Source: Flavobacterium soyae
GTDB taxonomy: Bacteria > Bacteroidota > Bacteroidia > Flavobacteriales > Flavobacteriaceae
Assembly (NCBI RefSeq): GCF_021245985.1
Contig: NZ_JAJQXA010000020.1
Coordinates: forward strand, 20,529 to 84,528
Direction of reading: 5' to 3'
Length of the DNA: 64,000 nucleotides
Below the pieces are notes generated by a model, which saw nothing but the letters and a program-made list of their open reading frames with translations, was not told the origin of the DNA and ran no database searches. The translations under genes and the position numbers were made by a program. The first letter of the stretch is position 1. Each line of letters opens with the position of its first letter. Below, piece by piece: positions 25,543 through 34,404 of the stretch.

Positions 25543-26715
25543 ATGATTAAAGTAGAAGATGCGATAGCGATTATTGAGGCAAACAGCAAAAAAATGCCGA
25601 CAAAGCTAATCTCGGTTAGCAAAGCGTTAGGGTATGTTTTGGCAGAAAAAGTAATTTCGCCAATCGACATGCCGCCGTTTCGCCAGTCGGCAATGGATGG
25701 ATATGCATTCACGCACAGTATTCGACATCAATATGATATTATTGGAACTTCACAGGCTGGAGATCATTCAAACATAAAGCTGAAAAATACAGAAGCAATT
25801 AGGATATTTACAGGTGCTTTTGTTCCCGATAATGCTGACACAGTCGTAATGCAGGAACATGTAATGGCAAATAAAGATTCAATTTTGATTGCCACAATGC
25901 CTGAGAAGTTTTCTAACGTTCGCCCAAAAGGAGAACAAATTAGAAAAGAGGATATAGTTTTTGAAGCCAATACTTTAATCACGCCCGCAGCAATTGGATT
26001 TTTAGCTTGTTTAGGAATTACAGAAGTTGAGGTTTACAAAAAACCGAAAGCAGCCATTTTAGTTACCGGAAACGAATTAGTACAACCAGGAAAAAAACTT
26101 AAAAAAGGAAAAATTTTCGAAAGTAATTCGGTTATGCTGGAAGCAGCACTAGAAACTATCGGAATCAAAAAAACGAAAGTTTACAGAGTAAAAGATAATT
26201 TAAAAGCGACAAAAAATGCGCTTAAAAGTATTCTGAAAAAATACGATGTTGTTTTAATTTCCGGCGGAATTTCAGTTGGAGATTATGATTTTGTAAAAGA
26301 AGCATTATTGCAAAACGGCGTTCAGGAATTGTTTTATAAAATCAATCAAAAACCTGGAAAACCTATGTTCTTTGGCTCAAAAAATGAAACTTTAGTTTTT
26401 GCATTGCCAGGAAATCCAGCTTCATCGCTGACGAATTTTTATATTTACGTTTCACCGGCGATAAAAAATAAATTAGGATTTACAGAAATTCATAAAACAA
26501 AAGTAGTTCGAAAATTAAATTCGGATATTAAGAACAGCACTGGAAAAACATTATTCTTAAAAGCAAAATACGACGAAACAAAAGTCACAGTACTCGACGG
26601 ACAAAGTTCTGCAATGCTCAACACTTTTGCCGTAGCAAATAGTTTACTTATTGTTCCGGAAGATATTCAGGAATATAAAAAAGGACAATTAGTAACGTTA
26701 TTGCCGATTGATTAG
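25543..26715 (+). CDS. moeA: Molybdopterin molybdenumtransferase MoeA
   Basis: 390 residues from ATG 25543; an upstream in-frame TTG falls inside the promoter repeat and is rejected. MoeA inserts molybdate into adenylylated molybdopterin. Landmarks are PPFRQSAMDGYA near residue 47, GFLACLGITEVEVYKKPKAAIL, TGNELVQPGKKLKKGKIFESN, the ISGGISVGDYDFVKEAL loop, and KPGKPMFFG followed by LPGNPASSL. It heads the cofactor genes and follows the nitrate reductase operon by 162 bases with its own promoter. Confidence 0.96.
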   Translation: MIKVEDAIAIIEANSKKMPTKLISVSKALGYVLAEKVISPIDMPPFRQSAMDGYAFTHSIRHQYDIIGTSQAGDHSNIKLKNTEAIRIFTGAFVPDNADTVVMQEHVMANKDSILIATMPEKFSNVRPKGEQIRKEDIVFEANTLITPAAIGFLACLGITEVEVYKKPKAAILVTGNELVQPGKKLKKGKIFESNSVMLEAALETIGIKKTKVYRVKDNLKATKNALKSILKKYDVVLISGGISVGDYDFVKEALLQNGVQELFYKINQKPGKPMFFGSKNETLVFALPGNPASSLTNFYIYVSPAIKNKLGFTEIHKTKVVRKLNSDIKNSTGKTLFLKAKYDETKVTVLDGQSSAMLNTFAVANSLLIVPEDIQEYKKGQLVTLLPID

Positions 26716-26881
26716 AGGATTTTAGATTTTAGAATTCAGATTTTAGATTTTTAGAATAAGAAAATAGAATAAAGAGTATAGAAAATAGATTTTTTGGTAT
26801 TAAGGATGAAAAGCAGTGTGTAATATAAAACATATAGCTTGACAACTTTAAACAAAGAAAACCTGAAACAAACAAAAAAAA

Positions 26882-27628
26882 ATGAACATCTTAAGTTCCG
26901 AAAACATATTATTATTCAGTTTTGCTTTAATTATAATTGCATTTTTATATTCAAGCGTTGGGCACGGCGGAGCATCGGGATATTTGGCTTTAATGAGCAT
27001 TTTTGCTTTTCCGGTTTCAATTATGAAACCATCGGCTTTGCTGTTGAATTTGTTTGTTTCGAGTATTTCGTTTTTGTTTTATTATAAGAATAATTATTTC
27101 AAGCCCAAACTCTTTTATCCGTTTGCAATTGCCTCAATTCCGGCAGCATTTATTGGAGGTTTTATAACTTTAGATAATGCGATTTATAAAATTGTTTTAG
27201 GAGTTGTGCTGGTTTTTGCAGCGTTGAGGTTGTTTGGAGTATTTAATTTTAAAGAAAAAGAAGAAGTAAAAATTAATCTTCCAATTGCATTGGTAATTGG
27301 TTTTGCAATAGGTTTATTATCAGGAATGTTAGGAATAGGCGGCGGAATTATTTTGAGTCCGATTTTATTGTTTTTAGGATGGGCATCAGTAAAAGAATCG
27401 GCAGCAGTTTCAAGTTTATTCATTTTTGTGAATTCAACTGCCGGAATGTTAGGTTTCTTTTTAGGAGGAAAAACAATCCCGATGGAAAGTTTTTACTTAG
27501 TTCCAATTGCAGTTGTAGGAGGAATGTTAGGAGGATTTTACGGAAGCGGTTCTTTCTCTAACAAAACATTAAAAATGGTATTAGGAACAGTGATTTTGAT
27601 GGCAAGCGTTAAATTGATTTTTCCTTGA
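26882..27628 (+). CDS. Sulfite exporter TauE/SafE-family permease
   Basis: 248-residue membrane protein with about eight spans and the TauE/SafE landmarks GHGGASGYLALM and LSGMLGIGGGIILSPILL (repeat-like glycine motifs in each half). The family moves sulfite, sulfoacetate or other small anions; the substrate here is unknown. Placement between moeA and mobA suggests a role with oxyanions of this pathway, such as molybdate, nitrite or sulfite. The 166-base gap before it (26716-26881) holds only AT-rich ATTTTAGATT-type iterations. Confidence 0.85.
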   Translation: MNILSSENILLFSFALIIIAFLYSSVGHGGASGYLALMSIFAFPVSIMKPSALLLNLFVSSISFLFYYKNNYFKPKLFYPFAIASIPAAFIGGFITLDNAIYKIVLGVVLVFAALRLFGVFNFKEKEEVKINLPIALVIGFAIGLLSGMLGIGGGIILSPILLFLGWASVKESAAVSSLFIFVNSTAGMLGFFLGGKTIPMESFYLVPIAVVGGMLGGFYGSGSFSNKTLKMVLGTVILMASVKLIFP

Positions 27629-27673
27629 AATAATAATAAAATAGAAGTCATAAGTTCTGTACGCAGAATTTTT

Positions 27674-27811
27674 TGCCACAGATTTCACAGATTAGAAAGG
27701 ATTTTTGTTTGCAATGAATTAAACAAATTTAAATGAAGTTTTTTTGGCTTCTACAAATAAAAATTTGCGAAAATTTGTGTATAATCACTTTAATCTGTGA
27801 AATCTGTGGCA
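27674..27811. repeat. Inverted repeat, CACAGATT family
   Basis: TGCCACAGATTTCACAGATT (27674-27693) is inverted at 27790-27811 (AATCTGTGAAATCTGTGGCA), with ~100 bases between. Related units lie at 30534-30736 and 55308-55535. No gene is seen in this gap. Confidence 0.85.
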
Positions 27812-27844
27812 GAATAAATAATAAAACCTGAAACAAAAAAGACC

Positions 27845-28417
27845 ATGGAAACACTAACAGTATTTATTCTTTGCGGAGGAAAAAGCTCCAGAATGCAGTC
27901 TGAAAAAGGATTAGTGCTGTTTCAGGAAAAACCATTTATAGAACATATAATTAAGGCAATTTTACCTATTACAGAGCAAATAAAACTAATTACGGCATCA
28001 AAAGAATACGATTATCTGCCGTATGAAAAAATGCCGGATATTGTTTCAGATAAAGGACCTTTAGGCGGAATTTATACAGCGTTATCTAATTCTAAAACCG
28101 AATTTAATTTGATTTTGAGCTGTGATATTCCATTGATTTCGACAGAATTATTAAAAGAATTAATTTCAAAACATACTGAGGAAGCCGGAATTACCATTTT
28201 TGCTTCAGAAAGCCGCCTGCATCCTTTAATTGGAATTTATTCAAAAAAAATCCTTCCAGTTATAAAAAAGGCAATTGAAACGGATGAATTAAAAATGATG
28301 GATTTACTGGCAAAGGTACCGCATCAAATTATCAATATAGATGAAAGTGAAAACTTTCCTTTAACCAATATTAATTCGGCCGACGAATTAAATGATCTGA
28401 ATATCAATTTAAGTTAA
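27845..28417 (+). CDS. mobA: Molybdenum cofactor guanylyltransferase MobA
   Basis: 190 residues, nucleotidyltransferase fold. The GTP-binding start LCGGKSSRMQSEKGL, then GPLGGIYTAL and the metal site LSCDIPLI, are typical of MobA, which attaches GMP to molybdopterin to give the MGD form that Nas/Nap-type nitrate reductases need. Slightly short but complete. It sits 7 bases before the SUMT gene and begins a tight run through moaD and moeB. Confidence 0.94.
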   Translation: METLTVFILCGGKSSRMQSEKGLVLFQEKPFIEHIIKAILPITEQIKLITASKEYDYLPYEKMPDIVSDKGPLGGIYTALSNSKTEFNLILSCDIPLISTELLKELISKHTEEAGITIFASESRLHPLIGIYSKKILPVIKKAIETDELKMMDLLAKVPHQIINIDESENFPLTNINSADELNDLNINLS

Positions 28418-28423
28418 AAGATT

Positions 28424-29212
28424 ATGCAAAACTTAAAAACACCAAAATTAACGATTGTTGGCGCAGGACCAGGAGACGTTGAATTGATTACGATGAAAGC
28501 CATAAAAGCTTTAAAAAGTGCCGATGTAGTTTTGTATGATGCTTTGGTCAACGAAGAATTATTAGAATATGCATCAAATGCACAAATTATTTTTGTTGGA
28601 AAACGATTAGGATGCCATGCTTACACACAAGATCAAATTAACGATTTGATTGTTTCAATGGCAAAAAGTCACGGACATGTGGTGCGTTTAAAAGGCGGGG
28701 ATCCGTTTGTTTTTGGAAGAGGAAGCGAAGAAATCGAGTTCGCAGAAGAATTTGGAATTGAAACTGCCATTGTTCCCGGAATTTCATCTGCTTTGGGTGT
28801 TCCTGCTTCGGTTGGAATTAGTCTGACACAACGCAAAGTAGCCGAAAGTTTTTGGGTTATTACCGGAACAACTTCAGAACATAAATTGTCAAAGGATATT
28901 CATTTAGCTTCAAAGTCGGCTGCAACAGTAGTAATTTTGATGGGAATGCATAAACTGGAAGAAATTATTTCGATTTATCAGGAAAACAGAAATGACGATT
29001 TACCAATTGCCATTATTCAAAACGGAACAAAAAATTCAGAACAAAAAGTGATTGGAACTATCAATACAATCACTAAATTGGTTGCTGAAAAAAATATATC
29101 ATCGCCCGCAATTATTGTAATTGGCGAAGTGGTTAGAAATACTTCAAGCTGGATTTCCTATTTTCAGGAACATTTTGAAGATGAATTCATTTTTCAGAAT
29201 TTAAATTTATAA
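28424..29212 (+). CDS. cobA: Uroporphyrinogen-III C-methyltransferase (SUMT)
   Basis: 262 residues, complete SUMT that methylates uroporphyrinogen III to precorrin-2, the first step to siroheme. Motifs are VGAGPGDVELITMKA, VLYDALVNEELL, GKRLGCHAYTQDQIN, VVRLKGGDPFVFGRGSEE and VPGISSALGVPA. No fused dehydrogenase/chelatase domain is present, so the later siroheme steps are elsewhere. Siroheme is the cofactor of NirB in this window, which explains its presence among molybdopterin genes. Confidence 0.95.
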   Translation: MQNLKTPKLTIVGAGPGDVELITMKAIKALKSADVVLYDALVNEELLEYASNAQIIFVGKRLGCHAYTQDQINDLIVSMAKSHGHVVRLKGGDPFVFGRGSEEIEFAEEFGIETAIVPGISSALGVPASVGISLTQRKVAESFWVITGTTSEHKLSKDIHLASKSAATVVILMGMHKLEEIISIYQENRNDDLPIAIIQNGTKNSEQKVIGTINTITKLVAEKNISSPAIIVIGEVVRNTSSWISYFQEHFEDEFIFQNLNL

Positions 29213-29214
29213 AA

Positions 29215-29454
29215 ATGATCGAGATTAAATATTTTGGAGCTGTTGCCGAAAAGACAAAATGTGAATTCGAAAAATTATCTTTTTCCGAAGAATTGTCTTT
29301 GCAAAAACTATTGCAGGATTTAAACGAAAAATATGAGTTTGAATCGCTTTCTTTCAGCGTAGCAGTAAATCAAAAAATAGTTTCAAAATCAGCAGATTAC
29401 AATTTGCAAATAAGTGATATTGTGGCGCTATTACCACCGTTTGCCGGAGGATAA
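29215..29454 (+). CDS. moaD: Molybdopterin synthase sulfur carrier subunit MoaD
   Basis: 79 residues, ubiquitin-like fold, ending in the GG needed for thiocarboxylation (PPFAGG). It starts 2 bases after the SUMT stop, so the two are translated together. Its partner MoaE is at 30767 and its adenylylating enzyme at 29464. Short but full length for the family. Confidence 0.94.
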   Translation: MIEIKYFGAVAEKTKCEFEKLSFSEELSLQKLLQDLNEKYEFESLSFSVAVNQKIVSKSADYNLQISDIVALLPPFAGG

Positions 29455-29463
29455 AATTAATTT

Positions 29464-30534
29464 ATGAGTGCATCAAACCGATATAACCGACAAATGATTC
29501 TTCCTGAAATAGGAGAGGATGGTCAGCATAAATTATCGAAATCTAAAGTTTTGGTTATTGGTGCCGGAGGTTTGGGTGCGGCAATTCTGCCTTATTTAGC
29601 CGCAGCCGGAGTTGGTGAAATCGGGATTGTAGATAATGATACAATTGAAATTTCAAATTTACATCGTCAGGTAATTTACAAAAGTTCGGCTGTTGGGAAA
29701 TCCAAAGCAGAAGAAGCAAAACGGATGATTTCAGAATTGAATCCGTTAGTAAAAGTCAACGCTCTTGCTGAGAAATTATCGGGTAAAAATGCCATTTCGT
29801 TATTTGAAAAATATGATATTATTGTGGACGCAACAGATAATATTTCGATTAAATATTTAATAAACGATGCTTGTTTAGCAACTAATAAACCAATGGTTTA
29901 CGGTTCTATTTTTAGGTTTCAGGGACAAGTTTCGGTTTTCAATTATCAAAACGGGCCAACATACAGATGTTTGTATCCAGATAAAAACATTAACGCATTA
30001 AATTGTGAAGATGCCGGAGTAATTGGAATTTCGGTTGGAATTATCGGAATGTTTCAGGCAAATGAAGTTTTAAAAATGATCTTAGGAATTGGAGAAGTTT
30101 TAAGCGGTAAAATATTAGTTTATAATATTCTCAACAACGAACAGCAAAAATATGATTTTGATAAAAGTGATGTTCAGTTAATAAGCAGAGAATCATTCGA
30201 AGAAAAATATAATAAATTTGAAGTTGAAGAAATAAGTTTTGAATCGATTTTGCATGAAATAAACAAAGATTCCGTTTTATTTTTGGATGTTAGAAACGAA
30301 GAGGAACTGCCAAAAATCAGTTTAAAAAATCAAATCCAGATTCCGTTGCAGCATTTAGAAAATGAAATTGAAAAACTGAATAAAAAACAAACGATTTATA
30401 TTTTCTGTCAATCTGGAATTAGAAGTAAAATCGCAGTAGAATTGCTTCAAAAACATCAATTTAAAAGTGTAAAAAGTATTGCTGGCGGTATTTTAGCGAT
30501 GAAACAATTATTAGCAACAGAGATAAATTTATAG
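29464..30534 (+). CDS. moeB: MoeB/ThiF-type adenylyltransferase with C-terminal rhodanese domain
   Basis: 356 residues. Residues 1-240 form the E1-like domain, with the ATP site VIGAGGLGAAILPYLAAAG, the NLHRQVIY block and DATDNISIKYL. A rhodanese domain follows (about 260-350) with the loop CQSGIRS holding the sulfur-carrying cysteine. It activates MoaD and probably supplies the sulfur itself. The CxxC zinc pairs of E. coli MoeB are not evident. It follows moaD by 9 bases. Confidence 0.93.
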   Translation: MSASNRYNRQMILPEIGEDGQHKLSKSKVLVIGAGGLGAAILPYLAAAGVGEIGIVDNDTIEISNLHRQVIYKSSAVGKSKAEEAKRMISELNPLVKVNALAEKLSGKNAISLFEKYDIIVDATDNISIKYLINDACLATNKPMVYGSIFRFQGQVSVFNYQNGPTYRCLYPDKNINALNCEDAGVIGISVGIIGMFQANEVLKMILGIGEVLSGKILVYNILNNEQQKYDFDKSDVQLISRESFEEKYNKFEVEEISFESILHEINKDSVLFLDVRNEEELPKISLKNQIQIPLQHLENEIEKLNKKQTIYIFCQSGIRSKIAVELLQKHQFKSVKSIAGGILAMKQLLATEINL

Positions 30535-30736
30535 CCACAGATTACACAGATTAAAAAGATTTTTTTTGAATTACTGGTGTAAAGTTTTTTGCCACGAATT
30601 AGACAATTTACACTAATTTTTTATTCAAAAAAATCAAAAAATAATTCGTGGAAATTAGTGTAATTGCTTCGCCTGTTCGCTATCGCTCGAGTCGTGGCAA
30701 AAGAAAAATCCCTTTTAATCAGTATAATCTGTGGCA
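30534..30736. repeat. Composite inverted repeat between moeB and moaE
   Basis: Outer arms GCCACAGATTACACAGATTA and TCAGTATAATCTGTGGC enclose a second pair, TTGCCACGAATTAGAC and AATTCGTGGAAATTAGTG, plus a CTTCGCCTGTTCGCTATCGC block also found at the end of the rubredoxin gene. It is placed just at the moeB stop. No gene inside. Confidence 0.8.
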
Positions 30737-30766
30737 AAAAAAAACTACAGTAAAAACTAAAAAACA

Positions 30767-31198
30767 ATGAGTAAAAATGTATTTGTAGAAGGACCAATTT
30801 CTCCTGAATTTATAGCGGAGTCGATTGCTAAACATCAATCGAAACACACAATTGGCGCACATAACATCTTTTTAGGACAAGTTCGTGCCGATGTAATTCA
30901 CGACAATACAGTCGTGGCGATTGATTATTCCGCTTATACTGATATGGCAAACGAAGCTTTGCATACGATTCGTGAAAAAGCTTTCGCTAAATTCGATTTG
31001 ACCTGTATGCACATTTACCACAGTTTAGGCGTTGTAAAAGCTGGCGAAATTTGTTTGTTTGTCTTTGTTTCGGCAACGCGACGCAAACAAGTTTATGAAG
31101 CAACTGAAGCGATCGTAAACTGGATAAAAACCGATGTTCCGATTTTTGGTAAAGAAATGTTTGAAAACGATACATTTACTTGGAAACAAAATACCTAA
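30767..31198 (+). CDS. moaE: Molybdopterin synthase catalytic subunit MoaE
   Basis: 143 residues. Family blocks are HNIFLGQVRADV near residue 36, AIDYSAYTDMANEAL, IYHSLGVVKAGEICLFVFVSA and the KTDVPIFGKEMFE end with the catalytic lysine region KxxxPIxxKE. Together with MoaD it converts precursor Z to molybdopterin. Ten bases precede the moaC-moaB fusion. Confidence 0.95.
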   Translation: MSKNVFVEGPISPEFIAESIAKHQSKHTIGAHNIFLGQVRADVIHDNTVVAIDYSAYTDMANEALHTIREKAFAKFDLTCMHIYHSLGVVKAGEICLFVFVSATRRKQVYEATEAIVNWIKTDVPIFGKEMFENDTFTWKQNT

Positions 31199-31207
31199 TA
31201 AAACAGA

Positions 31208-32122
31208 ATGGTAGATATTACGCATAAAATAAGTACATTAAGAAAAGCAACCGCAACGGCAATTGTAAAAGTCAGCAGACAAGAAACAATTGATGCTGTA
31301 GTAAACAATTTGGTTCCGAAAGGAAATGTGCTCGAAATGGCAAAAACGGCTGGATTATTTGCAGTAAAAAATACGCATTTATCGATTCCGGATTGTCACC
31401 CGCTTCCAATTGAATTTACATCGGTTGAATATAAAATAGAAGGATTGCAAATTCAGATTATCTTCAATGTAAAAACCGTTTATAAAACCGGAGTTGAGGT
31501 TGAAGCCATGCACGGTGCGTCGATTGTCGCATTGACAATGTACGATATGCTGAAACCAATTGATAAAGAAATCGAAATTTCGACCATCAAATTGATTAAT
31601 AAAGAAGGCGGGAAATCTTCTTTTAAAAATAAATTTCCGTATGCGATAAAAGCAGCGGTTTTTGTTTGTTCTGATTCCATTTTTGCAGGAGCTAAAGAAG
31701 ATAGATCTGGAAAAATTATTGTGGAAAAATTAGATTCTTACGGAGTTGAAACTTCTCATTATGAAATTATCCCTGATGAATTGGATATTATTCAGGAAAG
31801 AACAAAAGCTTACGCGAAAGATAATCAATTGGTGATTTTTACGGGCGGAACGGGATTATCTCCAAGAGATGTTACGCCGGAAGCTTTATCACCAATTTTA
31901 GAAAGCAGAATTCCGGGAATCGAAGAAGCAATTCGCGATTACGGACAGCAGAGAATGCCATACGCAATGCTTTCAAGAACTGTAGCCGGAACTTTGGGCA
32001 AAAGTTTAGTTTTGGCTCTGCCAGGCTCAACAAACGGAGCGAGAGAATCGATGGACGCTGTTTTTCCGCATGTAATGCACGTCTTTCATATTTTAAAAGG
32101 AAAAAATCATGACAGCCTCTAA
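31208..32122 (+). CDS. moaCB: Bifunctional MoaC/MoaB (cyclic pyranopterin synthase plus MogA-like adenylyltransferase)
   Basis: 304 residues, fusion of two enzymes. The first half is MoaC: MVDITHKISTLRKATATA, CHPLPIEFT and EVEAMHGASIVALTMYD, which with MoaA makes the pyranopterin. The second half (about 150-304) is MoaB/MogA: FVCSDSIFAGAKEDRSG, FTGGTGLSPRDVTPEAL and LPGSTNGARESMDAVFPH, which adenylylates molybdopterin. Such fusions occur in Bacteroidota. It ends 14 bases inside the start of moaA, so translation is coupled. Confidence 0.95.
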   Translation: MVDITHKISTLRKATATAIVKVSRQETIDAVVNNLVPKGNVLEMAKTAGLFAVKNTHLSIPDCHPLPIEFTSVEYKIEGLQIQIIFNVKTVYKTGVEVEAMHGASIVALTMYDMLKPIDKEIEISTIKLINKEGGKSSFKNKFPYAIKAAVFVCSDSIFAGAKEDRSGKIIVEKLDSYGVETSHYEIIPDELDIIQERTKAYAKDNQLVIFTGGTGLSPRDVTPEALSPILESRIPGIEEAIRDYGQQRMPYAMLSRTVAGTLGKSLVLALPGSTNGARESMDAVFPHVMHVFHILKGKNHDSL

Positions 32123-33116
32123 CACAATTTTGACGGATGTTTTTGGGCGCAGACACAACTATCTGCGTATTTCGCTGCTGGAAAAATGCAACCTGCGTTG
32201 TACGTACTGCATGCCGGCGGACGGAATTGCGCTTTCCCCTAAAGCCAGTTTAATGACGGCTGAAGAGATTTTTGGTATCGCCCAGACTTTTGTACAAAAT
32301 GGTGTTGACAAAATAAGATTAACGGGTGGAGAACCGCTTTTACGAAAAGATTTTCCGGAGATAATCGCAAAATTAGCTGATTTAAATATTTCACTTTCGA
32401 TAACTACAAACGGGATTTTAATAGATCGTCATATAGATGTTTTAAAACAGTTTAAAGTCAAAAAAATCAATTTGAGTTTAGATACTTTGGTTTCGTCTAA
32501 ATTTCATTCTATAACGCTCAGAAATCAGTTTGAGAAGGTTGTAGATAATCTGCATTTGCTTTTGAATAATGATTTTCAGGTTAAAGTAAATGTAGTTTTA
32601 ATGAAAGGTTTTAACGACAACGAAATTGTTGATTTCGTTAAACTAACGCAGTTTCTACCTATTTCGGTAAGGTTTATTGAGTTTATGCCTTTTGCCGGAA
32701 ACGAGTGGGACAGGAGCAAAATGGTTTCTCAAAATGAGATTTTATCTTTGGTTGGAGATACTTTTGCAGAAGATGAAATTCTAAAACTGGAAGACGAAAA
32801 AAACTTCACTTCAAGAAATTATAAAATAAAAGGTTTTCAAGGCGATTTCGGAATCATAAGTTCGATTACAAATCCGTTTTGTGACAGCTGCAACCGAATT
32901 CGTTTAACCGCCGATGGAAAAATAAAAAACTGCCTTTTTTCCAATTCTGAAACAGATCTTTTAACGCCTTATAGAAATGGCGAATCAATTACAAATTTGA
33001 TTTCTCAATCTGTTCAAAATAAAAAGAAAGTCCGTGCCGGAATGGTTACGATGGATGAAATGGACGATCCGAAAAAACATTTTGACAATCGTAGTATGAT
33101 TGCGATTGGGGGTTAG
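32109..33116 (+). CDS. moaA: GTP 3',8-cyclase MoaA (radical SAM)
   Basis: 335 residues. The radical-SAM cysteines are in CNLRCTYCMPADG, the SAM-binding GGEP block is TGGEPLLRKDFPE, the C-terminal second cluster is in NPFCDSCNRIRLTADG with CLF, and the chain ends in the conserved GG (AIGG). With MoaC it makes the first molybdopterin intermediate from GTP. Start overlaps the previous stop. A bidirectional terminator follows at 33290-33323. Confidence 0.97.
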   Translation: MTASNTILTDVFGRRHNYLRISLLEKCNLRCTYCMPADGIALSPKASLMTAEEIFGIAQTFVQNGVDKIRLTGGEPLLRKDFPEIIAKLADLNISLSITTNGILIDRHIDVLKQFKVKKINLSLDTLVSSKFHSITLRNQFEKVVDNLHLLLNNDFQVKVNVVLMKGFNDNEIVDFVKLTQFLPISVRFIEFMPFAGNEWDRSKMVSQNEILSLVGDTFAEDEILKLEDEKNFTSRNYKIKGFQGDFGIISSITNPFCDSCNRIRLTADGKIKNCLFSNSETDLLTPYRNGESITNLISQSVQNKKKVRAGMVTMDEMDDPKKHFDNRSMIAIGG

Positions 33117-33130
33117 GAGTTAATTATTAA

Positions 33131-33273
33131 TTGTCAGGCTGAGCGAAGTCGAAGCCTTTTTTCACATAATCTTGTCATTTCGACGAAGGAGAAATCGCAC
33201 TCGTAAATCGACAAAGATTTGCTCTTCACTTTGCGGAGCTTCTAGTGCGATTTCTCCTTCGTCGAAATGACAA
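33131..33273. repeat. Intergenic inverted repeats downstream of moaA
   Basis: A GTCAGGCTGAGCGAAGTCGA block (33133-33152) matches copies near 52468 and, inverted, near 52521 and 52762. It is followed by a perfect 30-base inverted repeat, 33172-33201 and 33244-33273, whose arms start GTCATTTCGACGAAGGAG. A degraded relative is at 60391-60420. No gene inside. Confidence 0.88.
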
Positions 33274-33289
33274 AACTGTGCGTTAAAAC

Positions 33290-33323
33290 AAAAAAAGGTT
33301 CAACTTTTAAAGTCAAACCTTTC
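33290..33323. terminator. Bidirectional terminator between convergent moaA and the Lys/Ala-rich gene
   Basis: AAAGGTT (33294-33300) pairs with AACCTTT (33316-33322) around an inner ACTTT/AAAGT hairpin. An A-run on the left and T-rich sequence on the right give each convergent gene a terminator-like T-tract. Confidence 0.7.
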
Positions 33324-33330
33324 TTTGATA

Positions 33331-33969
33331 TTATTTTTTCTTTTTAGCTTTTGCCTTTTTTTGAGACTTCGCTTTCTTCTTTGCAATTTTTTTTGCTTTT
33401 GCTTTATCTTTAGCTTTTTTCGCTTTTTCTTTTTTCTTAGCTGCGGCTTTTAGTTTTGCTTTTTTAGCTTTTTCTTTCTGTTTGTCTTTTTTAGCTTTCT
33501 CTTTTTTCTTAGCTAATTGCTTTTTCGCTTTGTCCTTTTCTTTGTCTTTCACTTTCTTTTCTTTTTTGTCAGATTTATTTTTAGCAGCTTCTTCAGTTTT
33601 AACTACTTCATTTGTGCTTTCTTTTTTTACATTAGTAACAGCAGTTTCTGTAACCACTGTTTTTACTGCTTCGGGTTTAATAGCTGGAGTTAGTACTTTT
33701 TTAGCAGGAGTTCTTCGTACCGCCGGTTTTGGTGTAGTTGCTGCTGTTTTTGTAACAGATGCTGCCGGGGCTTTTGTTGCAGTTGCTGGTTTTACAGCTG
33801 TTGCAGCAGGTTTAGCCGTTGCAGTAGTTTTAACTGGAGCAGCTTTACGAACTGGTGCTTTTACTGGTGTTGCATTTACAGCCTTTACATTTTCTGCTGC
33901 TGGCTGAATATTTTCAGTTGTAGGTGAATCAATTTTCTCTGGGGTAATTTCTTCGTTCTTGTTTTCCAT
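33331..33969 (-). CDS. Lys/Ala-rich histone H1-like protein
   Basis: 212 residues of low complexity. An acidic start (MENKNEEITPEK) is followed by Ala-Pro-Lys-Thr repeats (about 30-110) and a C-terminal half of Lys-Ala runs such as KKKEKAKKAKDK and AKSQKKAKAKKKK. This resembles bacterial histone H1-like proteins that bind DNA through a basic tail. It may be a nucleoid protein, but compositional similarity alone cannot prove it. The opposite strand is open for 141 residues only because of the repetitive codons. It is transcribed toward moaA and appears unrelated to the nitrate genes. Confidence 0.8.
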   Translation of the reverse strand: MENKNEEITPEKIDSPTTENIQPAAENVKAVNATPVKAPVRKAAPVKTTATAKPAATAVKPATATKAPAASVTKTAATTPKPAVRRTPAKKVLTPAIKPEAVKTVVTETAVTNVKKESTNEVVKTEEAAKNKSDKKEKKVKDKEKDKAKKQLAKKKEKAKKDKQKEKAKKAKLKAAAKKKEKAKKAKDKAKAKKIAKKKAKSQKKAKAKKKK

Positions 33970-34404
33970 ATAAATGTGCTTTTAAATGAGGATTATTAAT
34001 AACAATGTAATCAAATTGTTAATTTATGGTTAAGTAAAGATAACTATAAAACAAGTTTCCCAATGTTAAGTTTTTTGTTAAAATTTAACATTAAGTATTT
34101 GAAAGTGAAATGTTTAGTTTTTTTAATAAAATTTAAACTTCAAATCTCTTAACAATTCTACATGAAAAAATAGAAGAAATTGCTGTATAAATGTGAAATA
34201 TTGTAAAAAGTGAGATGTAAAAGGCGGGCTGTAAAATGCATTTTACTGATATTTCTTTTAAAAAATGATTGCCATAACCCCGATGGAAGAGAAAATCCTT
34301 TGTGTCAGTCCGAATAGCTATCAGGACTGGCACAAAGGATTTAGAAGGACAATGAGATTAGCCCCTAATAATTTTATTATGGTAAATGTTTAATTCTCTG
34401 CAAT
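33970..34404. other. Intergenic region with one long hairpin
   Basis: 435 AT-rich bases without a supported gene. The one structure is a 19-bp-arm inverted repeat, 34293-34311 and 34324-34342 (arms AAATCCTTTGTGTCAGTCC and its near complement), with a GAATAGCTATCA loop like the GATAGCTATC palindrome at ~17133. It could terminate the minus-strand rubredoxin gene. Promoter of the Lys/Ala-rich gene should lie near 33990-34040. Confidence 0.6.

Noticed and set aside
33482..33907. 141-residue plus-strand ORF
   Set aside because: It is the opposite strand of the Lys/Ala-rich gene; its composition mirrors the repetitive codons and has no protein-like features.
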